Assembly: GCA_902826455.1 (NCBI GenBank)
Contig: CADEEV010000021.1
Span: 18,333-82,332, forward strand
DNA from: an uncultured Acidobacteriota bacterium
GTDB lineage: Bacteria > Acidobacteriota > Vicinamibacteria > Fen-336
Direction: 5' to 3'
DNA length: 64,000 bases
In this document: piece by piece, positions 16,677 to 26,182 of the stretch
Numbering within the stretch: the stretch's first letter is position 1
How the letters are laid out: each line of letters begins with the position of its first letter
Notes under the pieces: generated by a model
What the model was told of the DNA's origin: nothing
What the model saw: only the letters and a program-made list of their open reading frames with translations
The model's database searches: none
Made by a program: the position numbers and the translations under genes

Positions 16677-17852
16677 ATGCCAGAGACCTTGACCACTCAT
16701 CGCAGCCTGCCTCTCACCGACCTCTCCGAAGACGAGATGATGTTCCGCGACCAGGTCCGGCAGTTCGCCGAGGAGCGCGTGAAGCCGCTGGTCCACAAGA
16801 TGGACCAGGAGTCTCAGATCCCGCGCTCGCTGATCGACGAGTGCTTCGCCCTCGGCATCATGGGCGTCGAGATCCCCGAGAAGTACCAGGGCTCCGGGGC
16901 CACGTTCTTCATGTCGGCGCTCGTCGTCGAGCAGCTCGCGCGCATCGACGCGTCGGTGGCCGTGCTCGTGGACGTGCAGAACACCCTCGTCAACAACGCG
17001 ATCCTGCGCTGGGGCAACGAGGACCTGAAGGCGCGCTACTTCCCGAAGCTCGCCACGAAGTGGGTGGGAGCCTATGCGTTGTCCGAGGCGGGCTCGGGCT
17101 CCGACGCCTTCGCCCTCGCGTGCCGGGCCGAGGACAAGGGCGATCACTGGAACCTCACGGGCCGGAAGCTGTGGATCACCAACGCGGCCGAGGCCGAGCT
17201 CTACATCGTGCTCGCCACCGTGGACCCGGCGAAGGGCTACAAGGGGATCACGGCCTTCATGGTCGAGCGCACGTTCCCCGGCTTCAGCGTCGGCAAGAAG
17301 GAGGACAAGCTCGGCATCCGGGCGAGCTCGACCTGCGAGCTGATCCTCGAGAACTGTCGGGTGCCCAAGAACAACGTCCTCGGCGAGATCGGCAAGGGCT
17401 ACAAGATCGCGATCGAGACGCTCAACGAGGGCCGCATCGGCATCGGCGCGCAGATGGTGGGCGTCGCTCAAGGCGCCTACGAGCTCGCCGTCGGCTATTC
17501 GCAGGAGCGCCAGCAGTTCGGCAAGCACATCTCCGAGTTCCAGGCCGTGCAGTTCCAGCTCGCCGAGATGGCGCTGCAGATCGAGGCCTCGCGCCTGCTG
17601 ACCTACAACGCCGCGCGGCTGCGCGACACGGGCGCGCCCTTCATCAAGGAAGCGGCCATGGCCAAGCTCATGGCCTCGCGCACCGCGGAACTCGTGGCCT
17701 CGAAGGCGATCGAGGTCTACGGCGGCTACGGCTTCACACGCGAGTATCCCGTCGAGAAGTACTTCCGCGACCAGAAGGTCGGGCAGATCTACGAGGGCAC
17801 GAGCAACATGCAGCTGCTCGTGATCGCCAAGCAGATCCTGGGGAAGATGTAG
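16677..17852 (+). CDS. acyl-CoA dehydrogenase
   Basis: A 391-aa flavoenzyme that oxidises acyl-CoA to 2-enoyl-CoA in fatty-acid or branched-chain amino-acid breakdown, passing electrons to ETF. Domains follow the family order: N-terminal helices, middle beta domain with ALSEAGSGSDAF and the WITNAAEAELYIV flavin-binding part, and C-terminal helices with RQQFGKHISEFQAVQF and VYGGYGFTREYPVEK. The catalytic base is Glu373 in YEGTSNMQ, as in short- and branched-chain enzymes. ATG 16677 follows GAGGA by five nt; upstream in-frame codons do not look like protein. A weak promoter (TTTACC 16624, TACGAT 16648, 18-nt spacer) is possible. No ETF or thiolase gene is adjacent. Confidence 0.95.
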   Translation: MPETLTTHRSLPLTDLSEDEMMFRDQVRQFAEERVKPLVHKMDQESQIPRSLIDECFALGIMGVEIPEKYQGSGATFFMSALVVEQLARIDASVAVLVDVQNTLVNNAILRWGNEDLKARYFPKLATKWVGAYALSEAGSGSDAFALACRAEDKGDHWNLTGRKLWITNAAEAELYIVLATVDPAKGYKGITAFMVERTFPGFSVGKKEDKLGIRASSTCELILENCRVPKNNVLGEIGKGYKIAIETLNEGRIGIGAQMVGVAQGAYELAVGYSQERQQFGKHISEFQAVQFQLAEMALQIEASRLLTYNAARLRDTGAPFIKEAAMAKLMASRTAELVASKAIEVYGGYGFTREYPVEKYFRDQKVGQIYEGTSNMQLLVIAKQILGKM

Positions 17853-17858
17853 CCGGCC

Positions 17859-18191
17859 ATGGACCAGCCGGACTCACGGCGCCGCAGCGAGCGCGTGGTC
17901 TCGCGGATCCCGATCCGGGTCGAGAGCGGGGACGGCGCGAGGAGCGAGGGCCAGACGGCCGTGGTCAACGGCAACGGCGCGCTGATCCTCTGCGGCCTCG
18001 AGGTCGCCGACGGCGACACCGTGACCCTCACGAACCTGCAGAGCGACGACAGCGCCCCGTGCCGCGTGGTCTGGGCGGGCGGACGCGACGCCGCGAGCGG
18101 CCTCCAGAAGTACGGCCTCGAGCTGCTCGAGAGCCGCCCCGGCTTCTGGGGCTTCGAGATCCCCGAGAGCGGAGCGGCCCCGGCTCAGTAG
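17859..18191 (+). CDS. PilZ-like domain protein, degenerate c-di-GMP site
   Basis: A 110-aa protein resembling a single PilZ domain. It keeps an arginine-rich N-terminal motif (RRRSERVVSRIPIRV), but the DxSxxG half of the c-di-GMP site is replaced by VVNGNGALIL, so binding of c-di-GMP is doubtful. It starts six nt after the acyl-CoA dehydrogenase stop, suggesting cotranscription. The stop region overlaps the end of the convergent minus-strand gene by seven nt. A non-binding, structural PilZ role is possible. Confidence 0.65.
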   Translation: MDQPDSRRRSERVVSRIPIRVESGDGARSEGQTAVVNGNGALILCGLEVADGDTVTLTNLQSDDSAPCRVVWAGGRDAASGLQKYGLELLESRPGFWGFEIPESGAAPAQ

Positions 18192-18577
18192 ATGAGCGGC
18201 TGGTCGGCGTTCAGCGAGAAGTGGAACGTGTGGCTGACGCCCGGCAGCACCTTCTCGGAGCGCTCGTACTCGCACACGATCCTGCGGCTCGTCTCGAGGG
18301 TCGTCACCTTGAAGCAGGTGCGCTCGATGTACGGGTCGAGGTCGTTCTCGCGGACCTCCTTCATGATCAGGTCCACGATCATCTCGTCCTTCACGGTGCC
18401 GCGCGGGCTACGGCAGATCTGGTTCAGCTTGTCCGCGAGGTTGTAGTTCGCCACGTAGATCGGCGCCACGTTCCAGCACGCGTAGAGCAGCAGCGCGAAG
18501 ACTCCGAGCCAGAGGAACCCCTGGATTCCGCCCTCGCCCGCTTCGCCGCGGTTCGTTCTCACCCCTGTGTGGTCCAT
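18185..18577 (-). CDS. single-pass membrane protein, DUF4845-like
   Basis: A 130-aa protein with a short cytoplasmic N-terminus, one transmembrane helix (FLWLGVFALLLYACWNVAPIY) and a periplasmic domain containing two cysteines (QICRSPRG and RTCFKV). It resembles DUF4845 proteins, which in other bacteria also lie next to lepB; the assignment rests on topology and context, not on a close match. It starts 15 nt after the lepB stop behind a GGAGG. Function unknown. Confidence 0.7.
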   Translation of the reverse strand: MDHTGVRTNRGEAGEGGIQGFLWLGVFALLLYACWNVAPIYVANYNLADKLNQICRSPRGTVKDEMIVDLIMKEVRENDLDPYIERTCFKVTTLETSRRIVCEYERSEKVLPGVSHTFHFSLNADQPLIY

Positions 18578-18592
18578 CGTCGCGACCCTCCG

Positions 18593-19315
18593 TTAGCGGA
18601 TCAAATGAAAAAAGCGGTTCCAGCGCGTCTTGCCGAAGGACGCCAGGGTGTCCCGGGTCCACTCGACGATGCCCGTGCGATGGTACTCCTCCCGGGACGC
18701 CTCGTACGACCAGTAGACCAGGAGCGCCCGGCCCTTGACCTGGTCCCGCGGCAGGAAGCCCCAGTAGCGGCTGTCCTTGCTGTTGTCCCGGTTGTCGCCC
18801 AGGACGAACAGCTGGTCGTCCGGCACGACACGGGGCCCGTAGCCCTCCCGGTGCTCGCCGAGGCCGTACTCGGGATCGTCCGGGCGCAGGCCCTGGTCGA
18901 GGAAGTGGACGTAGCGGCTCTCGTCGAGGGGCTTGCCGTCGACCAGCACGGTCTTGTCCTGGATCTCGACCGTCTCGCCGGGCAGGGCGATCACCCGCTT
19001 GATGAAGTCGCGGGTGGGGTCCTCGGGATACTTGAACACCACCACGTCTCCCCGCGCGATCTCGCGCCGGGGGATCACGAGGTTCTCGAGGAAGCCGAGG
19101 GACGGGGCGTAGGCGAGCTTGTTGACCAGCAGGTGGTCGCCGATCAGCAGGTTCGTCTCCATGGAGCCCGTCGGGATCTTGAACGCCTGCACCGCGAAGG
19201 TGCGGATGAACAGGGCCAGGATGATCGCGACCACCACGGACTCGAGGTACTCCCGGGCCAGCGACTTGCGGGCGATCGGCGCCTCCAGCTCGGGGTCCGC
19301 GGTCATGGCGGCCAT
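18593..19315 (-). CDS. lepB: signal peptidase I (second, in lepA operon)
   Basis: A 240-aa type I signal peptidase. One transmembrane helix (VVVAIILALFIRTFAVQAF) precedes Ser51 in PTGSMETNL; the general base is Lys106 in FIKRVIALPGE, and the C-terminal box VLGDNRDNSKDSRYWGF is canonical. Compared with the copy at 2497 it has the more typical motifs and the classical lepA-lepB linkage, so it is the likely housekeeping enzyme. The ATG follows the lepA stop by one nt (TAGAATG); ATG 19306 is an alternative. Confidence 0.95.
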   Translation of the reverse strand: MAAMTADPELEAPIARKSLAREYLESVVVAIILALFIRTFAVQAFKIPTGSMETNLLIGDHLLVNKLAYAPSLGFLENLVIPRREIARGDVVVFKYPEDPTRDFIKRVIALPGETVEIQDKTVLVDGKPLDESRYVHFLDQGLRPDDPEYGLGEHREGYGPRVVPDDQLFVLGDNRDNSKDSRYWGFLPRDQVKGRALLVYWSYEASREEYHRTGIVEWTRDTLASFGKTRWNRFFHLIR

Positions 19316-19316
19316 T

Positions 19317-21110
19317 CTACTCGTCGACCCGGAGCACGGCGAGGAAGGCCTCCTGGGGGATGTCGACGGAGCCGACCCGCTTCATCCGCTTCTTGCCCTC
19401 CTTCTGCTTCTCGAGGAGCTTGCGCTTGCGGCTGATGTCGCCGCCGTAGCACTTGGCGATGACGTTCTTGCGCAGCGGCTTCACGGTCTCCCGGGCGATC
19501 ACGCGCGAGCCGATCGCGGCCTGGATCGCCACCTCGAACATCTGGCGCGGGATCAGCTCCCGCATCTTCTCGACCAGGGTCTTGCCCCGGGCGTAGGCCG
19601 AGTCGCGGTGGCAGATCATCGAGAGCGCGTCGACGGGGTCGCCGTTCACCAGCACGTCGAGCTTCACGAGGGGCGACGTCCAGTGGCCGCTGAACTGGTA
19701 GTCGAGGGAGGCGTAGCCTTTGGAGGCCGACTTCAGGCGGTCGTAGAAGTCGAGCAGGATCTCGTTGAGCGGCAGCTCGTACGTGATCATCACGCGCGTC
19801 GGGGTGATGTAGTCGAGGCCCTTCTGGACCCCGCGCTTGTCCTGGCACAGCTTCAGGATCGGCCCGACGAACTCGTCGCCGGTCAGGATCACGGCGGTGA
19901 TGATCGGCTCCTCGATCGACTCGATCGAGCCCGGGTCGGGAAGGCGGGCGGGGGAGTCGATCTCGAGCAGCTCGCCGTTCGTCTTGTGGATCCGGTAGCG
20001 CACCGAGGGCGCCGTCACCAGCAGCTCGAGGCTGAACTCGCGCTCCAGGCGCTCCTGGACGATCTCCATGTGGAGCAGCCCCAGGAAGCCGCAGCGGAAC
20101 CCGAAGCCCAGGGCCGTCGAGGTCTCGGGCTCGTAGAAGAAGGAGGCGTCGTTGAGCCGCAGCTTCTCGAGGGCGTCGCGCAGCTCCGCGTACATGTCGG
20201 CGTCCACGGGGTAGAGCCCCGCGAACACCATGGGCTTGATCTCCTTGAAGCCCGGCAGCGGCTCGGCCGCCGGCTTGCGGTCGTCGGTCAGGGTGTCGCC
20301 GATGGCCACGTCCGAGACCTTCTTGATGCCGGCCACCACGAAGCCGACCTCGCCGGCGTTCAGGGCCTCGACGGGCAGGGGCTTGGGCGTGAAGACGCCG
20401 ACGTTCTCGACGAGGTAGCTCCCGCCCGAGGCCATGAGCCGGACCTTCATGCCGGGCTTCAGCTCGCCGTCCACGACGTGGACCAGGATCACGACGCCCC
20501 GGTACTGGTCGAACCACGAGTCGAAGACGAGGCCGCGCAGGGTCGCGTCGGGATCGCCCTGGGGCGCCGGCAGGCGCTGGACGATCGCCTCCAGGATCTC
20601 GTCGATGCCGATGCCCTGCTTGGCCGAGGCCGGGATCGCGTTCGAGGCGTCGATGCCGATCACCTGCTCGATCTGCTCCTTGGCCTTCTCGGGCTCGGCG
20701 CTCGGCAGGTCGATCTTGTTGAGCACCGGGATGATCTCGAGGCCCGAGTCGACGGCGAGGTGGGCGTTCGCGAGGGTCTGGGCCTCGACGCCCTGGCTCG
20801 CGTCCACCACGAGCAGGGCGCCCTGGCAGGCGGCGAGCGAGCGCGAGACCTCGTAGGCGAAGTCCACGTGGCCGGGCGTGTCGATCAGGTTGAGGACGTA
20901 GTCCTGGCCGTCCTTCGCCTTGTACTCGAGGCGCACCGAGTGCTGCTTGATCGTGATGCCGCGCTCGCGCTCGAGGTCCATCGAGTCGAGGAACTGCTCG
21001 CTCATCTCGCGCTTGCTGAGGGCCCCGGTCCGCTCCATCAGGCGGTCGGAGAGCGTCGTCTTGCCGTGGTCGATGTGGGCGATGATCGAGAAGTTACGGA
21101 TGTTCTTCAT
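19317..21110 (-). CDS. lepA: elongation factor 4 (LepA)
   Basis: A 597-aa ribosome-binding GTPase involved in back-translocation or ribosome assembly. The G-domain motifs are [10 protein letters not shown] (residues 11-20), DTPGHVDF and NKIDLP; the switch region RERGITIK is intact. The LepA-specific C-terminal domain ([20 protein letters not shown], then [12 protein letters not shown]) is present. ATG 21110 ([14 protein letters not shown]) gives the normal family length, while the frame stays open upstream. A minus-strand TAGAAT lies about 14 nt before the ATG. lepB and the DUF4845-like gene follow in the same operon. Confidence 0.97.
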   Translation of the reverse strand: MKNIRNFSIIAHIDHGKTTLSDRLMERTGALSKREMSEQFLDSMDLERERGITIKQHSVRLEYKAKDGQDYVLNLIDTPGHVDFAYEVSRSLAACQGALLVVDASQGVEAQTLANAHLAVDSGLEIIPVLNKIDLPSAEPEKAKEQIEQVIGIDASNAIPASAKQGIGIDEILEAIVQRLPAPQGDPDATLRGLVFDSWFDQYRGVVILVHVVDGELKPGMKVRLMASGGSYLVENVGVFTPKPLPVEALNAGEVGFVVAGIKKVSDVAIGDTLTDDRKPAAEPLPGFKEIKPMVFAGLYPVDADMYAELRDALEKLRLNDASFFYEPETSTALGFGFRCGFLGLLHMEIVQERLEREFSLELLVTAPSVRYRIHKTNGELLEIDSPARLPDPGSIESIEEPIITAVILTGDEFVGPILKLCQDKRGVQKGLDYITPTRVMITYELPLNEILLDFYDRLKSASKGYASLDYQFSGHWTSPLVKLDVLVNGDPVDALSMICHRDSAYARGKTLVEKMRELIPRQMFEVAIQAAIGSRVIARETVKPLRKNVIAKCYGGDISRKRKLLEKQKEGKKRMKRVGSVDIPQEAFLAVLRVDE

Positions 21111-21136
21111 GCCGGAAACCGCTGATTCTATCCCGA

Positions 21137-21166
21137 TTGACGCGGCCGGTGGGCTCTTGGGATACT
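21137..21166 (+). promoter_or_regulatory. sigma-70-type promoter of the sensor kinase gene
   Basis: TTGACG (21137-21142) and GATACT (21161-21166) are 18 nt apart in the gap between divergent lepA and the histidine kinase gene. Confidence 0.45.
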
Positions 21167-21220
21167 GCCCGCCATCTCGCGAGCCGTTGGCTTTCGTAGG
21201 TAGGATCGGGGTCCGCACAC

Positions 21221-24200
21221 GTGGCATCTCGAGAACGGTCGCTGCCGGCGCCGGTGGAAGCGAGGCTCGGCCTCGCCTTCGACCCCGGGGATCTCGCGGC
21301 GCTGACGCTCGTCCTGGCCGGCCTCGCCTATCTGCCCTGGGAAGTCTTCTCGGTTCACGACGCCGGCCACGGGGCCCTGTGCCAGCTCGCGTTCCTGCCG
21401 GTGGGGGCGCTCGCCGCGTGGCTGATCCTCAGGGCAGCCGGGAGCCCCGGGATCGACGCGGGAAGCGCCCGGGCGCTGCGGCGGGTCGGCTACGGCTACG
21501 TCGCGTACGCGCTGGCCGAGGCTCTCTGGTACGCCCGGGACGCCTGGCGGCCCGCGGGCTCCGATCTCCTCCCGAACCTGGTCTACGCCGCCTACTACGC
21601 CTGCCTCTTCTGGGGCATCCTCTCGTTCCCCCGCAGCGCCGAGCGCCGGCCCGGCGGACGGCTCTTCTGGCTGGACGCGGCGGCGATCCTGGTGGGCGGC
21701 GGCATGGCCGTCTGGCACGCCGCGCTCGCGCGGGGCAGCGAGGCGCTAGCCGGGGACACGCGAGGCGCGGCGCTGTACTCGGCCTTCGCGATCGGGGACT
21801 TGCTGCTGGTGGCCGCCTTCGCCCTCGTCGTGCTCCGCCGCCAGGCCGGCGAGACGCGGCCGGCGCTCCTGGTGCTGGCCTTCGGCATGCTGCTGAGCGT
21901 CCTCAGCGACGCCCTGTACGTCGTGGCCTACCACGCGGACTACGCCCAGATGGAGAGCACCCCCGACTCGCTGGCCATGCTGTCCTGGGTGTTCGCCGGC
22001 CTCGGCGGCTATCTCTACCGCCGCCTGGCGAGCGCGCCCGCCAGGCGCCCGGGCGTCGCGGAGATCGGCCTGGGCGTCGCGCCGCTGGGGGCGATCGCGC
22101 TCGGCTACGGTCTGCTCCTGCTGAGCAACCTCCAGGGCACCACGAGCGTCGGCCTGGTGCTCGGGGCGACGCTCCTGACCGGCATCGTGCTGGCCCGGCA
22201 GGTGCTCGTGGGACGCGAGACGGCCTCCTTGCTCGACGAGCAGATTCAGCTCTCGCAGAGGTCGCGCTTCGAGGCCCTGGTCGAGTCGAGCGCCGACGTG
22301 ACCGTGCTCTTCGCCGCCGACGCCCGCTTCCGCTACGCGAGCGGCTCGATCACCCGGGTGCTGGGCCACGCGCCCGGCGACGTCGTGGACCACAGCGTCT
22401 TCGACTTCATCCACCCGGAGGAGCAGCAGGAGTGCCGCCGCGTCTTCGCCTACTGTCTCGCGAATCCCGGCGTCCCGTGCCACGCGGAGTTCCGCTTCCG
22501 TCACGCGGACGGCGAGTGGCGCTGGATCGAGGGCGACGGCATGAGCCGCATCGGCGATCCCGAGGTGGACGCCGTCGTGGCGAGCTTCCGCGACGTCACC
22601 GTGAGGCGCTCCCAGGAGGAAGGGCTGAGGACGACCGAGCGCGAGCTCCGGGCCCAGAAGGAGTTCCTCGCGAACCTGCTCGCGGTGGCGCGCGCCACCG
22701 CCGAGCAGCCGAACCTCGAGACCACCCTCAAGAACACCCTGGAGGTGATGGTCCGCCTCACCGGCGCGAGCGGCGGGTCGCTCTTCCTCGTCGAGGAGTC
22801 GGGCCAGATCAAGAGCAGCGTCCACGCCGACGACAAGGGCACGGTCGTGCACCAGTGGTGCGAGGCGGACAGCGTGATGCGCGGGGGGCTCGCGGGCTGG
22901 GTGGCGCGCCATCGCGAGGCCGTGATCGTGGCCGACGTGAGGCGCGACGAGCGCTGGCTCGACATCGGCGGCGAGTCGATCGGCTCGGCGCTGTGCGTGC
23001 CGGTGCAGAGCGCCGACGTGCTGGTCGGGCTGCTCACCCTCGTCCACGGCCGGGCGGCCTACTTCGAGCCCCAGCACCTGGCCCTCGCCCGGGCGGCGGG
23101 CGACCAGATCGCGCTGGCCCTGCGCAACGCCCAGGTCTTCGACGCCCTGGGGGCCATGGCGCGGCGCCTGCGGCTGCTGAACGACATCGTCCACGACGCG
23201 GGCCTGCGCCTCGACCCGGACGCGCTCCTGCGCTCGGCCGTGGACGCGATCGCGCGCCGGACGCGCTGGCGCAACGTCGTGCTCTCGGTGCCCGACGAGG
23301 AGCGGCGCTTCTGGCGGATCCGGGCCTCGGCGGAGGACATGGCGCGGGTGGGCAGCCAGCGCGTCGACGAAGGCGTCGCCGGCCGCGCCTTCGTCGAGGG
23401 CCGCACCCAGCTCGTGCCCGACGTGCGCCAGGACCCGGACTACATCGCGGGCTCGCCCCTCGTGAAGAGCGAGCTGTGCGTGCCCCTGAAGCGCGGCGAA
23501 CGGGTGCTGGGCGTCCTGAACCTCGAGAGCGACCGGGTCGCGGCCTTCGGCGAGGAAGACGTGCGGCTCGCCGAGGCCCTCGCCGAGACCCTGGCGCTCT
23601 CCCTCGACGACGCGCGCCTCTATCGCAACCTGGCCGAGCAGTCCGAGCGCCTCGACGCCGTGATCCGGTCGAGCCGCGACGGCATCCTGCTGGCCTCCGC
23701 CCAGGGCCGCGTGCTCGTCATGAACGACCCGGCGGCGCGCTTCTTCGGCCTCACCGGCGCCGCCTCGCGCTGGCTCGACCGGCCCCTGGCCGAGCTGGCG
23801 AGCAGCCTTCCCCAGGCGATCCTGCTCGCGATCCGCGGCGGCGAGGACCGCTCCGGGGAGATCGAGCTTCCGCCCCGCGTCCTCGAGTGGCGCGTGACGC
23901 CCGTCTCGGCCGGGGTGTCGGAAGGGCGGCTGCTCGTCGTGCGCGACGTGACCGAGGCGCGCCGCCTCGAGGGCATGCGCGACGAGCTCACCGACACCCT
24001 GGTCCACGACCTGCGCAGCCCGCTCAACTCCATCACCGGCTTCCTGCAGACCCTCGAGGACGTCGCGCTGCCCCAGACCCAGTCGGAGCTCCTCGCGATC
24101 GCCGGCCGGGCGACCCACCGCCTGCTGTCCCTCGTCAACACGATCCTCGACGTGAGCCGCCTCGAGAAGGGCGCGATGCCCGTCGACCGCCGCGACATCG

Positions 24201-24640
24201 ACGTGGCCCACGTCGTCACGTCGGTGCTCGAGATGCAGCTGCCCGTGGCGCGCCTGCGCGGCGTGCGCCTCGCGAGCGTCTGGGACGAGCCGCTCGCCGC
24301 GTGGAGCGCCGACCCGGAGCTCGTGAGCCGCATCCTCGAGAACCTGGTCTCGAACGCCCTGCGCCACACCCCGCGCGGCAGCGAGGTGAAGGTCAGCGTG
24401 TTCCTCGACGAGGCCCCGGCCGCCCTGCGCATCGCCGTGAGCGACGCCGGCCCGGGCATCCCCGAGGCCGATCAGACCCGCGTCTTCGAGAAGTTCGTGA
24501 CGGGGGGCCGCGGCTCGCGCAACTCGGGCCTGGGCCTCGCCTTCTGCAAGCTCGCGGTCGAGGCCCACGGCGGCCGCATCTGGATCGAGCGGCCGGCGGA
24601 GGGCGGCGCCGCCTTCGTCTTCACGCTCCCGGCCGGCTAG
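21221..24640 (+). CDS. membrane sensor histidine kinase, 7-8TM-PAS-GAF-GAF-PAS-HK
   Basis: A 1139-aa sensor kinase. Residues about 20-330 form seven or eight transmembrane helices, followed by PAS (about 345-465), GAF (490-640), GAF (655-805), a second PAS-like domain (808-915), HisKA with the phosphoacceptor His929 in [11 protein letters not shown], and HATPase_c with N-box [15 protein letters not shown] and G-boxes DAGPGIPE and [11 protein letters not shown]. There is no receiver domain and no adjacent response regulator, so it is an orphan whose partner is elsewhere. GTG 21221 is the only well-placed start. Its stop overlaps that of the convergent gene in CTAG. Signals are probably small molecules or redox state, but this cannot be read from sequence. 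Confidence 0.92.
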   Translation: MASRERSLPAPVEARLGLAFDPGDLAALTLVLAGLAYLPWEVFSVHDAGHGALCQLAFLPVGALAAWLILRAAGSPGIDAGSARALRRVGYGYVAYALAEALWYARDAWRPAGSDLLPNLVYAAYYACLFWGILSFPRSAERRPGGRLFWLDAAAILVGGGMAVWHAALARGSEALAGDTRGAALYSAFAIGDLLLVAAFALVVLRRQAGETRPALLVLAFGMLLSVLSDALYVVAYHADYAQMESTPDSLAMLSWVFAGLGGYLYRRLASAPARRPGVAEIGLGVAPLGAIALGYGLLLLSNLQGTTSVGLVLGATLLTGIVLARQVLVGRETASLLDEQIQLSQRSRFEALVESSADVTVLFAADARFRYASGSITRVLGHAPGDVVDHSVFDFIHPEEQQECRRVFAYCLANPGVPCHAEFRFRHADGEWRWIEGDGMSRIGDPEVDAVVASFRDVTVRRSQEEGLRTTERELRAQKEFLANLLAVARATAEQPNLETTLKNTLEVMVRLTGASGGSLFLVEESGQIKSSVHADDKGTVVHQWCEADSVMRGGLAGWVARHREAVIVADVRRDERWLDIGGESIGSALCVPVQSADVLVGLLTLVHGRAAYFEPQHLALARAAGDQIALALRNAQVFDALGAMARRLRLLNDIVHDAGLRLDPDALLRSAVDAIARRTRWRNVVLSVPDEERRFWRIRASAEDMARVGSQRVDEGVAGRAFVEGRTQLVPDVRQDPDYIAGSPLVKSELCVPLKRGERVLGVLNLESDRVAAFGEEDVRLAEALAETLALSLDDARLYRNLAEQSERLDAVIRSSRDGILLASAQGRVLVMNDPAARFFGLTGAASRWLDRPLAELASSLPQAILLAIRGGEDRSGEIELPPRVLEWRVTPVSAGVSEGRLLVVRDVTEARRLEGMRDELTDTLVHDLRSPLNSITGFLQTLEDVALPQTQSELLAIAGRATHRLLSLVNTILDVSRLEKGAMPVDRRDIDVAHVVTSVLEMQLPVARLRGVRLASVWDEPLAAWSADPELVSRILENLVSNALRHTPRGSEVKVSVFLDEAPAALRIAVSDAGPGIPEADQTRVFEKFVTGGRGSRNSGLGLAFCKLAVEAHGGRIWIERPAEGGAAFVFTLPAG

Positions 24641-25110
24641 TCGCGCTCCCGGGCCGCGACGATCCAGTCGACGCGGGGCCGTCCGAAGAACAGGCCGCGG
24701 CCCTGCTCGTCGACGCGCCACGCCGGCTTCAGGCGCAAGAGCCGGTCGGCGAGGGGCGTGAACACCGGCTCGACCGCGCTGCGGGCGGCCTCGGCATCGG
24801 GGCAGGCGAGGACGAGCGCCACCCGGTCGTTGAGGAACGCCAGCAGGAAGTCGTCCTCGGCCCAGCTCTCGAAGACGTCGTCCGAGGGGCCGTCGCCCGC
24901 CAGGCTCCCCGGGATCTCGAAGATGGCCCGAAGGCGCGGCTCGAGGAACGTGCGCACCGTCCAGCCCGCGGGCTCCTCGGTGGCGTCGGAGCTCTGGAAG
25001 TGGATGCTCGCGCGATCGGCGATGCAGGCGTAGCGGCCGTCGCCCGCTTCGCGCAGGGCCGTGAGCAGGCCGCTCACGTCCTCCGCGAGTCGCGATTCCG
25101 ACTCGAACAC
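24637..25110 (-). CDS. protein of unknown function (157 aa)
   Basis: A soluble acidic protein of about 157 aa with no recognised domain. It contains an internal stretch FESWAEDDFLLAFLNDRVALVLACP and ends in [16 protein letters not shown]. The GTG start at 25110 lies five nt after the ROK kinase stop, so it is probably cotranslated with that gene. Its 3' end overlaps the histidine kinase stop in CTAG. No signal peptide or membrane segment is seen. Confidence 0.68.
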   Translation of the reverse strand: MFESESRLAEDVSGLLTALREAGDGRYACIADRASIHFQSSDATEEPAGWTVRTFLEPRLRAIFEIPGSLAGDGPSDDVFESWAEDDFLLAFLNDRVALVLACPDAEAARSAVEPVFTPLADRLLRLKPAWRVDEQGRGLFFGRPRVDWIVAARERD

Positions 25111-25115
25111 GCGCG

Positions 25116-26057
25116 CTACCGGCTGAGGCCGATGATCGCGACGCGCGCGGCGCCGACGACGCCGGCGTCGCCCGACAGCTCCGCCAGCTTGAAGGCCGAG
25201 TCCGCGTAGACCTGGGCGAACGTGCGCTTGCGCACGGCCTCGGCGATCCGCAGCAGCAGGAACTCGCCGGCCGCGGCGACGCCGCCGCCCAGCACCACGC
25301 GGTCGAGGTTGAGCAGGTTGAGGGCGGCGCCGATGCCGACGCCGAGGGCGTCGGCCGACTCGTCCACGATCTCGAGGGCGACCGCGTCGCCGGCCTGGGC
25401 CGCCGCCACGATCGTCTTCGGCTCGAGCTCCTGGCCGCGCAGCGACGACTCGCGCGTCTCGAGGGCCGCCTGGGTCCTGCGGATCCAGCCCGGGATGCCC
25501 GCGATCGTCTCGACGCAGCCGCGCGAGCCGCAGCCGCACGCGAGACCCTTCGGGTCCACCTGGATGTGGCCGATCTCGCCCGCGTAGCCGCTCGTGCCCG
25601 ACCAGATGTGACCGTCGAGGATGATCCCGGCGCCGATCCCGGTGCCGAGGGAGACGAAGATCTGGCGGCCCGAGCCGCGGCCCGCGCCGAGCCAGGCCTC
25701 GGCCAGGGCGGCCGCGTTCGCGTCGTTGTCGGCGAAGATCGGCATGCCCACGCGCTTGCTGAAGTCGTCGCCCAGGGCGTAGCCGTTGAGAGCCGGCACG
25801 TTGGGCGCCACGAACACGCGGGCGCTCTGCTGCTCGACGATGCCCGGGATGCCGACGCCCACGGCGCGCGCCCCCGAGGGCCCCGCGAGGGTGCGCACTG
25901 CGCGCTCGAGCTGCGCCAGGAGCGCCTCGAGGCTGTCCTTCTCGACCTTCTCGTGGAGCCGGCCCTCGACCTTCCCGGAGGGGTTGACGATCGCCCCCTT
26001 GAGGAAGCTGCCGCCGATGTCGAGTCCGACGAATCGCAACGTGCTTGGGGCGCCCAT
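25116..26057 (-). CDS. ROK family sugar kinase (glucokinase-like)
   Basis: A 313-aa cytoplasmic sugar kinase. The ATP-binding GLDIGGSFLKGAIV opens the protein, NDANAAALAEAWLGAGRG carries the catalytic Asp, SLGTGIGAGIILDG follows, and the ROK zinc motif is complete: GEIGHIQVD with His, then CGCGSRGCVE with the cysteines. This pattern is typical of ROK glucokinases, but fructokinase or N-acetylhexosamine specificity cannot be excluded. There is no helix-turn-helix, so it is not a ROK repressor. It is divergent from the M13 peptidase and followed by a coupled unknown gene. Confidence 0.93.
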   Translation of the reverse strand: MGAPSTLRFVGLDIGGSFLKGAIVNPSGKVEGRLHEKVEKDSLEALLAQLERAVRTLAGPSGARAVGVGIPGIVEQQSARVFVAPNVPALNGYALGDDFSKRVGMPIFADNDANAAALAEAWLGAGRGSGRQIFVSLGTGIGAGIILDGHIWSGTSGYAGEIGHIQVDPKGLACGCGSRGCVETIAGIPGWIRRTQAALETRESSLRGQELEPKTIVAAAQAGDAVALEIVDESADALGVGIGAALNLLNLDRVVLGGGVAAAGEFLLLRIAEAVRKRTFAQVYADSAFKLAELSGDAGVVGAARVAIIGLSR

Positions 26058-26124
26058 GGCCGTGGATGTTGCCGTCAGCGCTCGTGGGAGTCAACGCGGG
26101 CGCCCTGTCCAGCACCGTGAATTT

Positions 26125-26153
26125 TTGACGCGTTCGCGCCGCTGCGGTATGAC
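26125..26153 (+). promoter_or_regulatory. sigma-70-type promoter of the M13 peptidase gene
   Basis: TTGACG (26125-26130) and TATGAC (26148-26153) are separated by the optimal 17 nt. Transcription would start near 26160, leaving a short leader with AGGAGG at 26170-26175. Confidence 0.6.
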
Positions 26154-26182
26154 ACTGCCCACAAAGCACAGGAGGCATCTGC

